Origin: Yinghuangia soli
GTDB lineage: Bacteria; Actinomycetota; Actinomycetes; Streptomycetales; Streptomycetaceae
Assembly: GCF_021502675.1 (NCBI RefSeq)
Contig: NZ_JAKFHA010000021.1
Coordinates: forward strand, 62,001 to 126,000
Direction of reading: 5' to 3'
Length of the DNA: 64,000 nt
The notes beneath the pieces were generated by a model. It saw only the letters and a list, made by a program, of their open reading frames with translations, had not been told where the DNA came from and searched no databases. The number at the start of each line of letters is the position of its first letter. Within the stretch, counting starts at the first letter, position 1. Positions 1 through 8,273 of the stretch are shown in pieces. The position numbers and the translations under genes were made by a program.

Positions 1-591
1 GTCGTGCAGGTGTACGGCCGCGACGTGGTCGGCCGCACCGTACGGCCGGCCCGCGTGCTGGTGGCCTTCCGCAGGATCCCGCTGGCGGCCGGAGCTGCTG
101 CCCGGGTGACGGTCGAGGTACCGGCGAGCATGTTCGCACTGTGGGACGAGCCGGACGGCTGGGTCGTCGAGCCCGGTGAGGTGCGTTTCGTCATCGGCAG
201 TTCGTCGACCGACGCACGGCTGCGCCATGCCGTGACACTGGTCGGCGACGAGGTCCGACTCGGCGGAGACCGCGCGCTGTTCAGCACCACGACGGTGCAG
301 GACGCGGCCACCGCCGTCGACGAGTTCGAAGACGCGACCCGCCCCCCTGCGCTCCACGGCACCCTCGTCCCGATCACCGCGGACAGCACCGTGCGGGAGT
401 GTCTGGATCACCCCCTCGCGGGCCCCGCGCTTCTGGAGCTGCTCGGCGGGCTGGACGAAGATGCCCTGGCGGCCGCCTTCGGAGTCTCCCTGACCCAGAT
501 GGTGACGTACAGCGCGGGACGGTTCACGCAGCCGATGCTTGATGACCTTCTCGTCAAGGCCAACCCTCGGGCCGGCGCCGCCGAAGCCTGA
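1..591 (+). CDS. Glycoside hydrolase family 3 beta-glucosidase, C-terminal part (partial)
   Basis: The reading frame is already open at base 1, so the gene begins outside the window. The visible 196 residues start with the fibronectin-III-like module that closes GH3 enzymes (VLVAFRRIPLAAGAAARVTVEV, then the W-V-V-E-PGEVRFVIGSSS strand near residues 60-70). This module packs against the catalytic barrel and is not itself catalytic. About 90 further residues (from around residue 105) form an alpha-rich tail that I cannot assign. The enzyme would release glucose or xylose from oligosaccharides, which fits the GH2, GH43 and GH78 genes that follow. A strong bidirectional terminator lies just after the stop. 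The family call is good, but substrate cannot be judged without the catalytic half. Confidence 0.75.
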   Translation, partial: VVQVYGRDVVGRTVRPARVLVAFRRIPLAAGAAARVTVEVPASMFALWDEPDGWVVEPGEVRFVIGSSSTDARLRHAVTLVGDEVRLGGDRALFSTTTVQDAATAVDEFEDATRPPALHGTLVPITADSTVRECLDHPLAGPALLELLGGLDEDALAAAFGVSLTQMVTYSAGRFTQPMLDDLLVKANPRAGAAEA

Positions 592-618
592 ACCCACGGC
601 GCAACCGGCGGCCCGCTT

Positions 619-663
619 GCAGGCGCCACGATCCGACTTCCCCGCCAGGATCGTGGCGCCTGC
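619..663 (+). terminator. Hairpin terminator after the GH3 gene
   Basis: Perfect 16-bp inverted repeat (619-634 with 648-663, arms GCAGGCGCCACGATCC) around a 13-nt loop, 28 bp after the GH3 stop. There is no long T tract, as is usual for actinobacterial terminators. Confidence 0.75.
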
Positions 664-685
664 GTCTTGCCGTGTGACAGCGGAA

Positions 686-718
686 AGCCTCGCCCCCGAT
701 GCCGGCGGGGGCGAGGCT
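686..718 (-). terminator. Hairpin terminator of the minus-strand oxygenase gene
   Basis: Perfect 13-bp inverted repeat (686-698 with 706-718, arms AGCCTCGCCCCCG) with a 7-nt loop, 12 bp past the stop of the converging minus-strand gene. With the 619-663 hairpin it insulates the two convergent units. Confidence 0.75.
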
Positions 719-729
719 GTCTGCGGTGG

Positions 730-1776
730 TCAGGCGGTCGGTGTGGCCCAGTCGGTGGCCGGGCTGATGGAGTATGCGGAGATCAGCGCGCGGATGAACT
801 CCTTGTCGTGCAGCGGGTCCGAGGGCTCGGCGACGTTCATGCCGCGGGCGTGCATGTCGGCGAGCAGGCGCTCGAACACGACGTCATGCGTGAGGTCGTC
901 GGAGTGATCCATGCTCTTCTTCACCTCGTCGAGGTCCTTGTAGACCTCGGCGTTCCAGTGGACCAACAGGCGCATCTGGTTCGGCTGGTAGGTGTGCACG
1001 GTCGCGCCGTCAGTGGTGACGGCCCACTCGTCGCGGGCAGCGTCGTAGCCGATGAGCGACCGATGTTTCATGCCGGTGACATCGCGCTCGTCGGGGCGGC
1101 CGACGGGGTCGCCGCGGTGGAACATCATCTCGTTCTGGACGACGACGCCCTTGTTCCACAGCGGGTGTTCGAGGCGCTGCGGTTCCCCGAGAGGCCCGTC
1201 GGGCCAGTACGTGAACGTCCCGTTCTCGCCGAGATACCACCACGTGATCACCTGCGCCATCTTGACGACGTGCTCGGTGAACAGGCCGGAGCGGCCCATG
1301 ACGTTCTGCAGCCAGATCGGCGAGTTCTCGAAGCGGACACCGCGGAACGTGACCGCGTCGAGGTGAGACGACAGGCCGCTGTGGTGGGGGCCGCACAGGT
1401 TGAACAGCATCATGGTCGGGCGGGCATACTGCGCACCCCAGTAGTCTTTGGCCAGTTCGAGGAACCGGGCGTTGTAGAAGCAGTCGTGCAGTTCCGGGTA
1501 GTGGAGCACGGAGTTCTCGGCGAAGAATCCGCGGAAGTGCGCCGATGCGATGTCGTCGAGGGTGAAGTCGATACGCTCGGGAACGCCCCCGTTCGAGGTT
1601 GCCAACAACTCCTCGACGGAGTCGAAGTGGTGGGCGGTGATCGTGGGCCACGGCCCCCGCTCCTTGAGTACGCCCAGTATGCGTTCGTGCTGGTCGTCCG
1701 AGTAGAGGTCCTGGACCACCCGCGGTGCGGATGCGGGCCTGAGCACGTTGTTGAGGTGCTGAATGTCGATGGTCAT
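730..1776 (-). CDS. Putative non-haem Fe(II) oxygenase (phytanoyl-CoA dioxygenase-like)
   Basis: 348 aa. The start at 1776 is chosen over the longer frame (1881) because a clear AGGAG lies upstream of this ATG and the protein then begins MTIDIQHLNN. No signal peptide or membrane segment is visible. A candidate facial triad for a 2-oxoglutarate/Fe(II) oxygenase is H138-x-D140 (in SGLSSHLDAV) with a distal H220 (in MMFHRGDP), and a downstream KHRSL could supply the 2OG-binding arginine. Spacing and length fit the PhyH type, but overall similarity is too weak for a firm family call. It sits between a GH3 gene and an esterase/GH2 pair on the same strand, so it may act on a plant-derived glycoside aglycone or sugar. 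This is inference from motif and context. Confidence 0.45.
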   Translation of the reverse strand: MTIDIQHLNNVLRPASAPRVVQDLYSDDQHERILGVLKERGPWPTITAHHFDSVEELLATSNGGVPERIDFTLDDIASAHFRGFFAENSVLHYPELHDCFYNARFLELAKDYWGAQYARPTMMLFNLCGPHHSGLSSHLDAVTFRGVRFENSPIWLQNVMGRSGLFTEHVVKMAQVITWWYLGENGTFTYWPDGPLGEPQRLEHPLWNKGVVVQNEMMFHRGDPVGRPDERDVTGMKHRSLIGYDAARDEWAVTTDGATVHTYQPNQMRLLVHWNAEVYKDLDEVKKSMDHSDDLTHDVVFERLLADMHARGMNVAEPSDPLHDKEFIRALISAYSISPATDWATPTA

Positions 1777-1910
1777 CGCGATTTTCTCCTGGCCTGCCTC
1801 TGCAAAGGTACCGACGGCCGGCGGGCGCATGAACAGGTAAGGCTCCAAACCGAGCCTGGGCGCCCCTGCACGGCTGATCATGTACGAGAGGCTTTAGTGT
1901 ATGACATCCG

Positions 1911-2909
1911 CTAAATATCTGGGGTGGTCTCTCCCGACTGATCCACGGATGCGCCAGGCTCTCGCGGGCCGAGCGCCTTGCGGATGTGACCGCAGCACTC
2001 GTCGAGTGCGTCCAAGCATCCTGAGACCTGGCCGTGGAACGACAGGAATCCGTGGCACATGCCGTCGAACGACGCGAACGTGACACGGACGCCGCTGTCG
2101 TGCAGCCGCTGGGCGTACGCCGCCGCGTCGTCGTGTCCGTGGTCGTGCTGCGGAGTGACGATCAGCGCAGGCGGGAGACCGGACAGGTCGGCGGCATGCA
2201 GCGGGGAAAGATGCGGATGTCGGAGGTCGACGGCGCCGGCGTACATCTTCCACATGACCCGGGCATTGGCCGCACTCACGACGGGACCGTCGGCGTACGT
2301 GCTCCAGGACGAGCGTTCCGAGGCGCCGTCGAGGCCCGGATAGGCCAGCCACTGGAACGCGAACTGGCGCTCGCCGCGATCCCGTGCGAGCAGGCAGGCC
2401 GCGCCGGCGAGATTGCCGCCCGCGCTGTCGCCGCCCACGGCGACCCGTGCGGAATCGCCACCGACCTGAGTGGCATTGCCGGCGACCCATTGCGCCGCGG
2501 CGTAGAAGTCCTCCAGCGGTCCGGGGAAGGGGCTTTCCGGGGCCAGTCGGTAGTCGACCGAGACCACGACGACGCCGGCGCGCTCGGCAACCTCGCGGCA
2601 CAGCGCGTCGTGAGTCTCCAGACCGCCCATCACCCACCCGCCTCCGTGCGCGTACACCAGGACGGGAAGGCCGTTCTCGCGGCGGGGCTTGTAGGCACGG
2701 ATCGGGATGGGACCGGCCGGTCCTGGGAGGTTGCGGTCGATCACTGCGTACACCGGACGCGGCGCGGCCGCGCGTACCATCTGCCTGTGGACGCGCCGCC
2801 GCGTCTCCGGGAGGGAATCCGGCGTCAGCGGCCAGCTCGGCGGCGCTGCGGCGACGAGCGCGGCCAGTTCGGGGATCAGCCATGGACTCTGCGTACCGCT
2901 GTGGGACAT
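1911..2909 (-). CDS. Alpha/beta hydrolase, HSL (hormone-sensitive lipase) family esterase
   Basis: 332 aa, with ATG at 2909 preceded by GGGAG. The oxyanion-hole motif HGGGW is at residues 88-92 and the nucleophile elbow GDSAGG at 160-165 (Ser162). A C-terminal Asp (in PQHDHGHDD) and His (in CHGFLSF) complete a Ser-Asp-His triad. These are the signature motifs of bacterial HSL/acetylhydrolase-type esterases. No signal peptide is seen, so it acts in the cytoplasm. It lies 47 bp after the GH2 gene on the same strand and is probably co-transcribed. A likely role is removing acetyl or other acyl groups from imported glycosides before the glycosidases act. The family is certain and the substrate is inferred. 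Confidence 0.85.
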   Translation of the reverse strand: MSHSGTQSPWLIPELAALVAAAPPSWPLTPDSLPETRRRVHRQMVRAAAPRPVYAVIDRNLPGPAGPIPIRAYKPRRENGLPVLVYAHGGGWVMGGLETHDALCREVAERAGVVVVSVDYRLAPESPFPGPLEDFYAAAQWVAGNATQVGGDSARVAVGGDSAGGNLAGAACLLARDRGERQFAFQWLAYPGLDGASERSSWSTYADGPVVSAANARVMWKMYAGAVDLRHPHLSPLHAADLSGLPPALIVTPQHDHGHDDAAAYAQRLHDSGVRVTFASFDGMCHGFLSFHGQVSGCLDALDECCGHIRKALGPREPGASVDQSGETTPDI

Positions 2910-2956
2910 GAGTACTCCCGCGTGGGGCGAGCTCGGCAGGACGACTTCGGTACGGC

Positions 2957-5380
2957 TCACCTGGCGTGGATCTCGACGGTGACGTCGTCGCAATCCGCCG
3001 CCGAAGCAGTGACGGTGATCCGTCCGGGCGCTGTCGGACGGACGACGGCGAGTGCCCGGCCCTCATAGGTGGTGTGGCCAGGGTCGATGAACGACTCCTC
3101 GGTCACCGGGTTGGCGCTGCCGAATCCCTGGAGCACGGCCGGGCCGGACACCTGTACCTCCACCAGGCGGTCACGGTTGCGTTGGACGTTCCCATCGGCG
3201 TCGCGCAACTCGATTGCGACGTATGCAAGATCGGAATCGTCCGCACGCACCACTGTGCGGTCCGCAGCTGCCACCATTACCAGGGGCCCCGTGGCGGTGA
3301 CCAGACGGTGCCTGCCCTGCTCACGTCCACCGCGGTACGCCACGGCGATGAGCTCGCCAGGGTCGAAGGTGGTGTCGAACTCGGCGCGGAAGCGGTGCTT
3401 TTCCCCGGCCGGCGCCCTGCCGACGGTCTCCCCGTTGCACACGAGTTCTACTTCGTCGGCGTCACTGTAGACATCGATCCTGACCGGGGAGCCTGCAGGA
3501 TCGTCCCACGTCCAACTCGACACCGTGTCCGTCCAGGCCCACGGCGATGACATGGTCTCTCGTCCATAGCCGGACGGACGCTGCACCGCGATGTAAGGGT
3601 CTTTGCGCAGTCCGAAGACAATCTCGCGGTAGTACGAGGCGGGGCGCCGGTGGCCGGTGATGTCGATGTCTCCGGCCGACGCGGTCAGCAGCAACGGGAA
3701 CTGCCCGGACTCGGCGAAGGCCGCGGCCTGGTCCGCATAGCCGACGAGGCCGATGCCGGGTTCCCCGAGATAGTCCCAGCCGGTCCAGGTGAAGTCGCCG
3801 AGCACGTGGCCGTTGTCGAGGACCAGGCGCCAGTTGGTGTCGATCGACTTCGCGAGCGTTTCGGTGCCGACAATGATCCGGCTGGGGAACAGCTCGCGAT
3901 CCAGTTCGTAGCGTGCGTCCGCGTAGTTCATGCCTGCCACGTCCAGGACCGCGAAGGCCTCCTCGGTCCGCCTCGTGGCGAGTTCGGACGCGCTGATGGT
4001 GTTCACCGCGTCGTCCATCTCGGCCATCATCTCGTTGAGGTTCGCGTGGTCCGCTCCGCTGCTGTTGACCTCGGCGACGACGTCGCGCAGCAGCGGCAGC
4101 AGGCAGTTGACGCCGTTCGTGACGTAGCGGGTGCCGTCGAGGAGACGGGTCTTCTCGGCGAGTCGTCGCGCCCAGGCAGCTCCGCTGGGATTTCCCAGTT
4201 CGAGGATCTCGTTGCCGATCGAGTACATGACGACGCTGGGGCGGTTGAAGTCCTTGCGCACCAGGGCCTCGAGGTCGCGCTCCCACCACGTGGGGAAGTC
4301 CAGGGCGTAGTCGTGATCGGTCTTGTTGTGCGTCCACATGTCGAACGCTTCGTCGATCACCAGCATGCCCAAGCGGTCACACGCGTCGAGCATCGCCTTG
4401 CTCAGCGGGTTGTGGGCGCTTCGGATCGCGTTGAAGCCGGCGGCCTTGAGCAGTTGGACGCGGCGCTCTTCCGCGCGAGCGATGGTGGCGGCGCCGATGA
4501 CGCCGTTGTCGTGGTGCACACAGGCGCCCCGCAGTTTGACCGGCTCGCCGTTGATGCGGAGACCGTGCTGCGGGTCCAGACGCAGTGTGCGGATGCCGAA
4601 CGTGGCCTGGTCCTCGTCGACGACCCCGGCACTGTCGCGCAAGGAGACGTTCACCGCGTAGAGAGCGGGGGTGTCGACGTTCCACAGTGCCGGGTCGGTG
4701 ACGTAGAGCCGCCGGCGGACGGTGGCAGGCTCTCCGGGGAAGACGGAAACGACAGTGTTGTCGGTAGCCACCACCGCGCCCTCGGCGTCGCAGATTTGTA
4801 TCGCCACGTCGACCGTCGCGCGCGTGGGGCCGTGATGCTCGACCACCGTGGCAACGTCGACCACGGCGCGCTCCTCGTCGACGTCCGGCGTGGTGACCTG
4901 GATGCCGTCCAAGGGGATGTGGGTCATGCCACCGACCGCGAGGTGGACGTCACGGTAGATCCCCGCACCGCAGTACCAGCGCGAGTCATGGTGGGTACGG
5001 CACTCCACGCGGATCTCGTTGTCCTCGCCGTACCGGAGGAAGTTGTCCGCAGCGACCGCGAACGACGAGTAGCCGAAAGGCCGTTGCCCGGCGAATTCGT
5101 CGTTGATGTAGACCATCGCGCTCCGATAGACGCCCTCGAACTCGATCGCAACCCGCCGCCCGCGGTGCTCCTCGGGCACATGGAACGTCTTGCGGTACTC
5201 GTAAGCGCCTTCGGGAAAGAACCCCAGGGTGGCCGTCCCACCGGCGTGGCGCTCCCGAGCGAACATCGCGTCGTGCGGCAGCGTGACAGCCTCGAACGGT
5301 CCTGGCGGGCCCATGAACTCGGCGAACGGGCCAGACCTCGGGCGAAACTCCCAGTCCCGGTTGAAGGCACTGCGGATCAT
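2957..5380 (-). CDS. Glycoside hydrolase family 2 (beta-galactosidase/beta-glucuronidase-like)
   Basis: 807 aa. The ATG at 5380 has an excellent upstream GGGAGGAA, better than the longer frame from 5476. The GH2 order is present: an N-terminal jelly-roll (roughly residues 1-170, with WYCGAGIYRDVHL), an Ig-like domain (about 175-280), a TIM barrel (about 285-580, with RSAHNP and DEAFDMW) and C-terminal Ig-like modules. The acid/base Glu is E391 (in IGNEIL) and the nucleophile is most likely E507 (in IIVGTETL). There is no signal peptide, so it should act on imported oligosaccharides. Its promoter region, shared with the divergent GH43 gene, carries two strong palindromes (5505-5533 and 5641-5660). 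Beta-galactosidase, beta-glucuronidase or another GH2 activity cannot be separated from sequence alone. Confidence 0.9.
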   Translation of the reverse strand: MIRSAFNRDWEFRPRSGPFAEFMGPPGPFEAVTLPHDAMFARERHAGGTATLGFFPEGAYEYRKTFHVPEEHRGRRVAIEFEGVYRSAMVYINDEFAGQRPFGYSSFAVAADNFLRYGEDNEIRVECRTHHDSRWYCGAGIYRDVHLAVGGMTHIPLDGIQVTTPDVDEERAVVDVATVVEHHGPTRATVDVAIQICDAEGAVVATDNTVVSVFPGEPATVRRRLYVTDPALWNVDTPALYAVNVSLRDSAGVVDEDQATFGIRTLRLDPQHGLRINGEPVKLRGACVHHDNGVIGAATIARAEERRVQLLKAAGFNAIRSAHNPLSKAMLDACDRLGMLVIDEAFDMWTHNKTDHDYALDFPTWWERDLEALVRKDFNRPSVVMYSIGNEILELGNPSGAAWARRLAEKTRLLDGTRYVTNGVNCLLPLLRDVVAEVNSSGADHANLNEMMAEMDDAVNTISASELATRRTEEAFAVLDVAGMNYADARYELDRELFPSRIIVGTETLAKSIDTNWRLVLDNGHVLGDFTWTGWDYLGEPGIGLVGYADQAAAFAESGQFPLLLTASAGDIDITGHRRPASYYREIVFGLRKDPYIAVQRPSGYGRETMSSPWAWTDTVSSWTWDDPAGSPVRIDVYSDADEVELVCNGETVGRAPAGEKHRFRAEFDTTFDPGELIAVAYRGGREQGRHRLVTATGPLVMVAAADRTVVRADDSDLAYVAIELRDADGNVQRNRDRLVEVQVSGPAVLQGFGSANPVTEESFIDPGHTTYEGRALAVVRPTAPGRITVTASAADCDDVTVEIHAR

Positions 5381-5504
5381 GCTATTCCTCCCTGGGGCCG
5401 TACATCGCGAGGGCTGGCTCGCGCCCGCGCGATAGGCGCTGTCGGCGTCGCTCGATTCGGGCACGGGGCCATCCACCCGGACAGCCTCGAAGAACGTCGA
5501 TGTT

Positions 5505-5533
5505 CGATATTTCGTAAGACTTACGAAATATCG
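5505..5533. promoter_or_regulatory. Perfect 14-bp-arm palindromic operator (ATTTCG-N9-CGAAAT)
   Basis: Arms CGATATTTCGTAAG (5505-5518) and its exact reverse complement (5520-5533) flank one central base, in the divergent GH2/GH43 promoter region. The core ATTTCG-N9-CGAAAT recurs with the same spacing at 20582-20602 before the enolase-superfamily operon. A dimeric repressor is implied, and the IclR protein encoded at 23895-24665 is the nearest candidate. Confidence 0.75.
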
Positions 5534-5640
5534 CTGACGACACTAGGCAATGCGACTCCGGACAGTCAACGCATGCCGCGCAACCCCTGCACAAAGTCGA
5601 CCGACCGCGCACGGCACCCTCTGCGCTCCCTCCAGCCACG

Positions 5641-5660
5641 CAGGTTGCGCGCGCAACCTG
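5641..5660. promoter_or_regulatory. LacI-type operator, perfect 20-bp palindrome
   Basis: CAGGTTGCGCGCGCAACCTG is a perfect palindrome with the central CG typical of LacI-family sites. It lies between the divergent GH2 and GH43 genes. Related 14-bp cores (GTWGCGCGYGCWAC) occur at 11068-11081, 11110-11123 and 14039-14052, all upstream of carbohydrate genes. No LacI-family regulator is encoded in the window. Confidence 0.75.
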
Positions 5661-5742
5661 ACCAGTCTAGGGTCCCGGTTGGCGCGGCAGGTACCGCCTG
5701 CTTGGCTTCGTGCGTCGGGGCATGCCCCGGAAAGGACGCGTC

Positions 5743-7215
5743 ATGAACGTGAACCCCATCCTGCCCGGCTTCTATCCGGATCCCACGATCTGCCGAGCGG
5801 GCGACGGGTACTACCTCGCTGCGTCCACGTTCGAGTACTTCCCCGGCGTCCCGGTGTTCCACAGCACCGACCTGATCCACTGGGAGCAGATCGGCAACGC
5901 ACTCGACCGGCCGGAGCAACTGCGGGTCCTCGGCGGCCTCGCGGCAGCCAGCACCGGGGTCTACGCCCCGACACTCCGCCACCGGGAGGGGAAGTTCTGG
6001 CTCGTCACCACCAACGTGCTGGAGCACGCCAAGGGGCAGTTGATCGTGCACTCCACCGATCCCGCGAAGGGTTGGTCGGACCCGGTGTACGCCCCTGGCG
6101 CGATAGGCATCGATCCGGACTTGGCGTGGGACGAGGACGGAACCTGTCATCTCACCTGGGCCGGCGCGGGCGGCATCACCCAGGCCGCGGTCGATCCGGA
6201 GACCGGTGAACTGCTCTCCGAGCCCAAATCCCTGTGGAGCGGCACCGGCCTCGCATACCCGGAAGCGCCCCACCTCTACAGCAGGAACGGGTGGTGGTAC
6301 CTGGTCATAGCCGAAGGCGGGACGGAGCGCGGCCACGCCGTATCTGTCGCCCGCTCCCGGTCCATCACAGGGCCGTTCGAGCCCCATCCGGACAACCCGA
6401 TCCTGTCCCACCGAAGCACCGGCCATCCCGTACAAAACACCGGGCACGCAGACCTCGTCGAACTGCTCGACGGTAGCTGGGCGATGGTCCACCTCGGCGT
6501 CCGCCCGCGCGGCAGCACCCCCATGTTCCACGTCAACGGACGCGAGACCTTCCTCGCCGGCGTCGACTGGATCGACGACTGGCCGGCGGTGAACGAAGAC
6601 GCCTTCTCCGTGCCCGCGACGCAGACCTCTTTCACTGACGACTTCGCCGACCCGGTTCTCCACCCTCGATGGATCTCCCCTGGTGCCGTCCCCGGCGCAT
6701 TCGCCCGCCGCCATGGCCGCAACGGGGTGACCCTCGCCGCAGGCCGCGCGCCCGATGAACGCGAGGCGCGGCGCCTACTGGCCGTGCGGGCCCGAGACGC
6801 ACGGTGGGAGGCTGCGGCAACCGTCTCCTCAGGGGACGTGGCACTCGTCGTGCGGATCGACGACGACCACTGGGCCGGCGTACAACGGCACGGCGACGTC
6901 GTCACCGCACGCGCGGTCGTCGGCCCCTTCGACCAGACCTTCGCGGCCGCGCACGGCATACCGGAGGACCGCCCGTTGGTCATCCGCAGCGTCGACAACG
7001 CGGACATGCCCAGCCCGCACAACGGCCCGGACCGCCTCCGACTCGGCTATCTCGCAGACGACGGGTTCCAGGCCCTTGCCGACATCGACGGCCGCTATAT
7101 CTCGACCGAGGTAGCCAGCGGCTTCACCGGCCGCGTCATCGGCGTGGAAGCCCTCGCCGTCGAAGCCGTGCTCACCACGTTCACCTACACTGCCATTGCC
7201 GAACCGACCGGCTGA
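5743..7215 (+). CDS. Glycoside hydrolase family 43, xylan 1,4-beta-xylosidase / arabinofuranosidase type
   Basis: 490 aa. The ATG at 5743 follows GGAAAGGA, and the protein begins with the GH43 signature NPILPGFYPDP. The three carboxylates of the five-bladed propeller can be placed: D13 (YPDP), D126 (IDPDLAWDEDG) and E174 (YPEAPHLY). From about residue 300 (TDDFADPVLHPRW) a beta-sandwich domain follows, as in long GH43 beta-xylosidases. There is no signal peptide, so it is cytoplasmic and acts on imported xylo- or arabino-oligosaccharides. It is divergent from the GH2 gene, and both palindromic operators lie in its promoter region. Family and fold are secure. Xylosidase versus arabinofuranosidase is not decided. 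Confidence 0.9.
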   Translation: MNVNPILPGFYPDPTICRAGDGYYLAASTFEYFPGVPVFHSTDLIHWEQIGNALDRPEQLRVLGGLAAASTGVYAPTLRHREGKFWLVTTNVLEHAKGQLIVHSTDPAKGWSDPVYAPGAIGIDPDLAWDEDGTCHLTWAGAGGITQAAVDPETGELLSEPKSLWSGTGLAYPEAPHLYSRNGWWYLVIAEGGTERGHAVSVARSRSITGPFEPHPDNPILSHRSTGHPVQNTGHADLVELLDGSWAMVHLGVRPRGSTPMFHVNGRETFLAGVDWIDDWPAVNEDAFSVPATQTSFTDDFADPVLHPRWISPGAVPGAFARRHGRNGVTLAAGRAPDEREARRLLAVRARDARWEAAATVSSGDVALVVRIDDDHWAGVQRHGDVVTARAVVGPFDQTFAAAHGIPEDRPLVIRSVDNADMPSPHNGPDRLRLGYLADDGFQALADIDGRYISTEVASGFTGRVIGVEALAVEAVLTTFTYTAIAEPTG

Positions 7216-7278
7216 GGTCCGGCCGCAGCCCCGTTCACGCGCGGCGCACCCCGACCCACGCGAAAGGCCGCTCAGCTC

Positions 7279-8148
7279 GTGACCGAGGCATCGATCCCCG
7301 TCTGGGAACCGGTGCTGTGCTCGGCGACCCTGCGCAGTGCGGGACTGCCGGAGACCGCGCGGGCCGCGGCGGCCGCGGGCTTCAGCAGCATCTCCGTCTA
7401 CGTGAGCGAATACGACCAGGCCCGCGCCGAAGGCTGGCGCGATGAGGACCTGCGCGGGCTGCTCGCCGATCTCGGCCTGCGCGTCGCCGAGATCGACGGC
7501 CCGATGGCATGGCTGCCCGAGCACACGGCCGTCACCGCGTACCGCCTGCACACCCCCGAGCGTTTCGCCGAGGTCGCCGCCGCTCTCGGCGCGCGATCGC
7601 TCACCGTCATCGACGTCGCCGGCATCGCGGTCTCCGACGCTCCCGCAGCCGCCGCCCGTGCCTTTTCCCGCGTCTGTGACATCGCCCGCGACGCCGGCGC
7701 ACTGGCGCACATCGAGCCGTTCGGCTGGTCCGGCATCCGGGACCTCGGCGAAGCCTACGAAGTCGTCGAGCGGGCCGGGCACGACAACGGCGGCATCCTC
7801 CTCGACACCTGGCATGCCCAACGAGGGCCCGACCGTCACGGGCTGCCCACACACGTACCCACCGAAGCCGTGTTCGGTATCCAAGTCAGCGGCGCCGCCC
7901 AGATACCCGCGCGCGACCTCCGACGCGAAGCTGTGACAGCACGCGAGTTGCCGTCCTCGTCGGACAGCCGATTGGTGAGCTTGCTCGCCGACCTCTCCGA
8001 ACGCGGCTGTACCGCCCCGTGGGGCATCGAGGTGTTCTCAACGGTTCTAGACGGCCAGGAGCCCACCACCACCGCCCACGCCGCCGCCCGCGCACTGGGG
8101 GAACTTCGTGCCGCAATCGACGGGGCGAGCCCACCCAGGAACCGGTGA
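7279..8148 (+). CDS. Sugar phosphate isomerase/epimerase-like TIM barrel (AP_endonuc_2 family)
   Basis: 289 aa from GTG 7279, 63 bp after the GH43 stop and probably in the same operon. The sequence has the xylose-isomerase-like TIM-barrel pattern: CSATLRSAG at the first strand, GFSSISVYVSEYD, LGARSLTVID, then AHIEPFGWSG with a metal-ligand Glu and GGILLDTWHAQRG with Asp and His ligands, and a final WGIEVFST. Such proteins isomerise or epimerise free or phosphorylated sugars, or keto-acids, with a divalent metal. The neighbouring glycosidase suggests a role in processing its monosaccharide product. The exact reaction cannot be read from the sequence. Confidence 0.75.
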   Translation: MTEASIPVWEPVLCSATLRSAGLPETARAAAAAGFSSISVYVSEYDQARAEGWRDEDLRGLLADLGLRVAEIDGPMAWLPEHTAVTAYRLHTPERFAEVAAALGARSLTVIDVAGIAVSDAPAAAARAFSRVCDIARDAGALAHIEPFGWSGIRDLGEAYEVVERAGHDNGGILLDTWHAQRGPDRHGLPTHVPTEAVFGIQVSGAAQIPARDLRREAVTARELPSSSDSRLVSLLADLSERGCTAPWGIEVFSTVLDGQEPTTTAHAAARALGELRAAIDGASPPRNR

Positions 8149-8273
8149 CACAAGGCCTGATGGACCATCAGCCACACCCGACTCGCCGACCGCTGCCAAA
8201 CCGCGCGTACTGCCTGGCGATGCCTGTGGCCTGGCACATGGGCGCCTTCTTCTGCGGCAGTCCTCGGCGCCGC

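Noticed and set aside
1893-1915. TTTAG-N13-CTAAA inverted repeat upstream of the oxygenase-like gene
   Set aside because: Arms are only 5 bp and overlap the esterase stop codon, so it is not good enough to call an operator, although it resembles ROK sites.
667-5746. Long plus-strand open frames at 667-1914, 2034-3068 and 3650-5746
   Set aside because: They lie antisense to genes with clear motifs (oxygenase-like, HSL esterase, GH2) and show Arg/Val/Gly-biased shadow composition.
8157-8171. CTGATGG-A-CCATCAG palindrome between convergent genes
   Set aside because: A one-base centre cannot form a terminator loop efficiently, and an operator between two 3' ends is unlikely.
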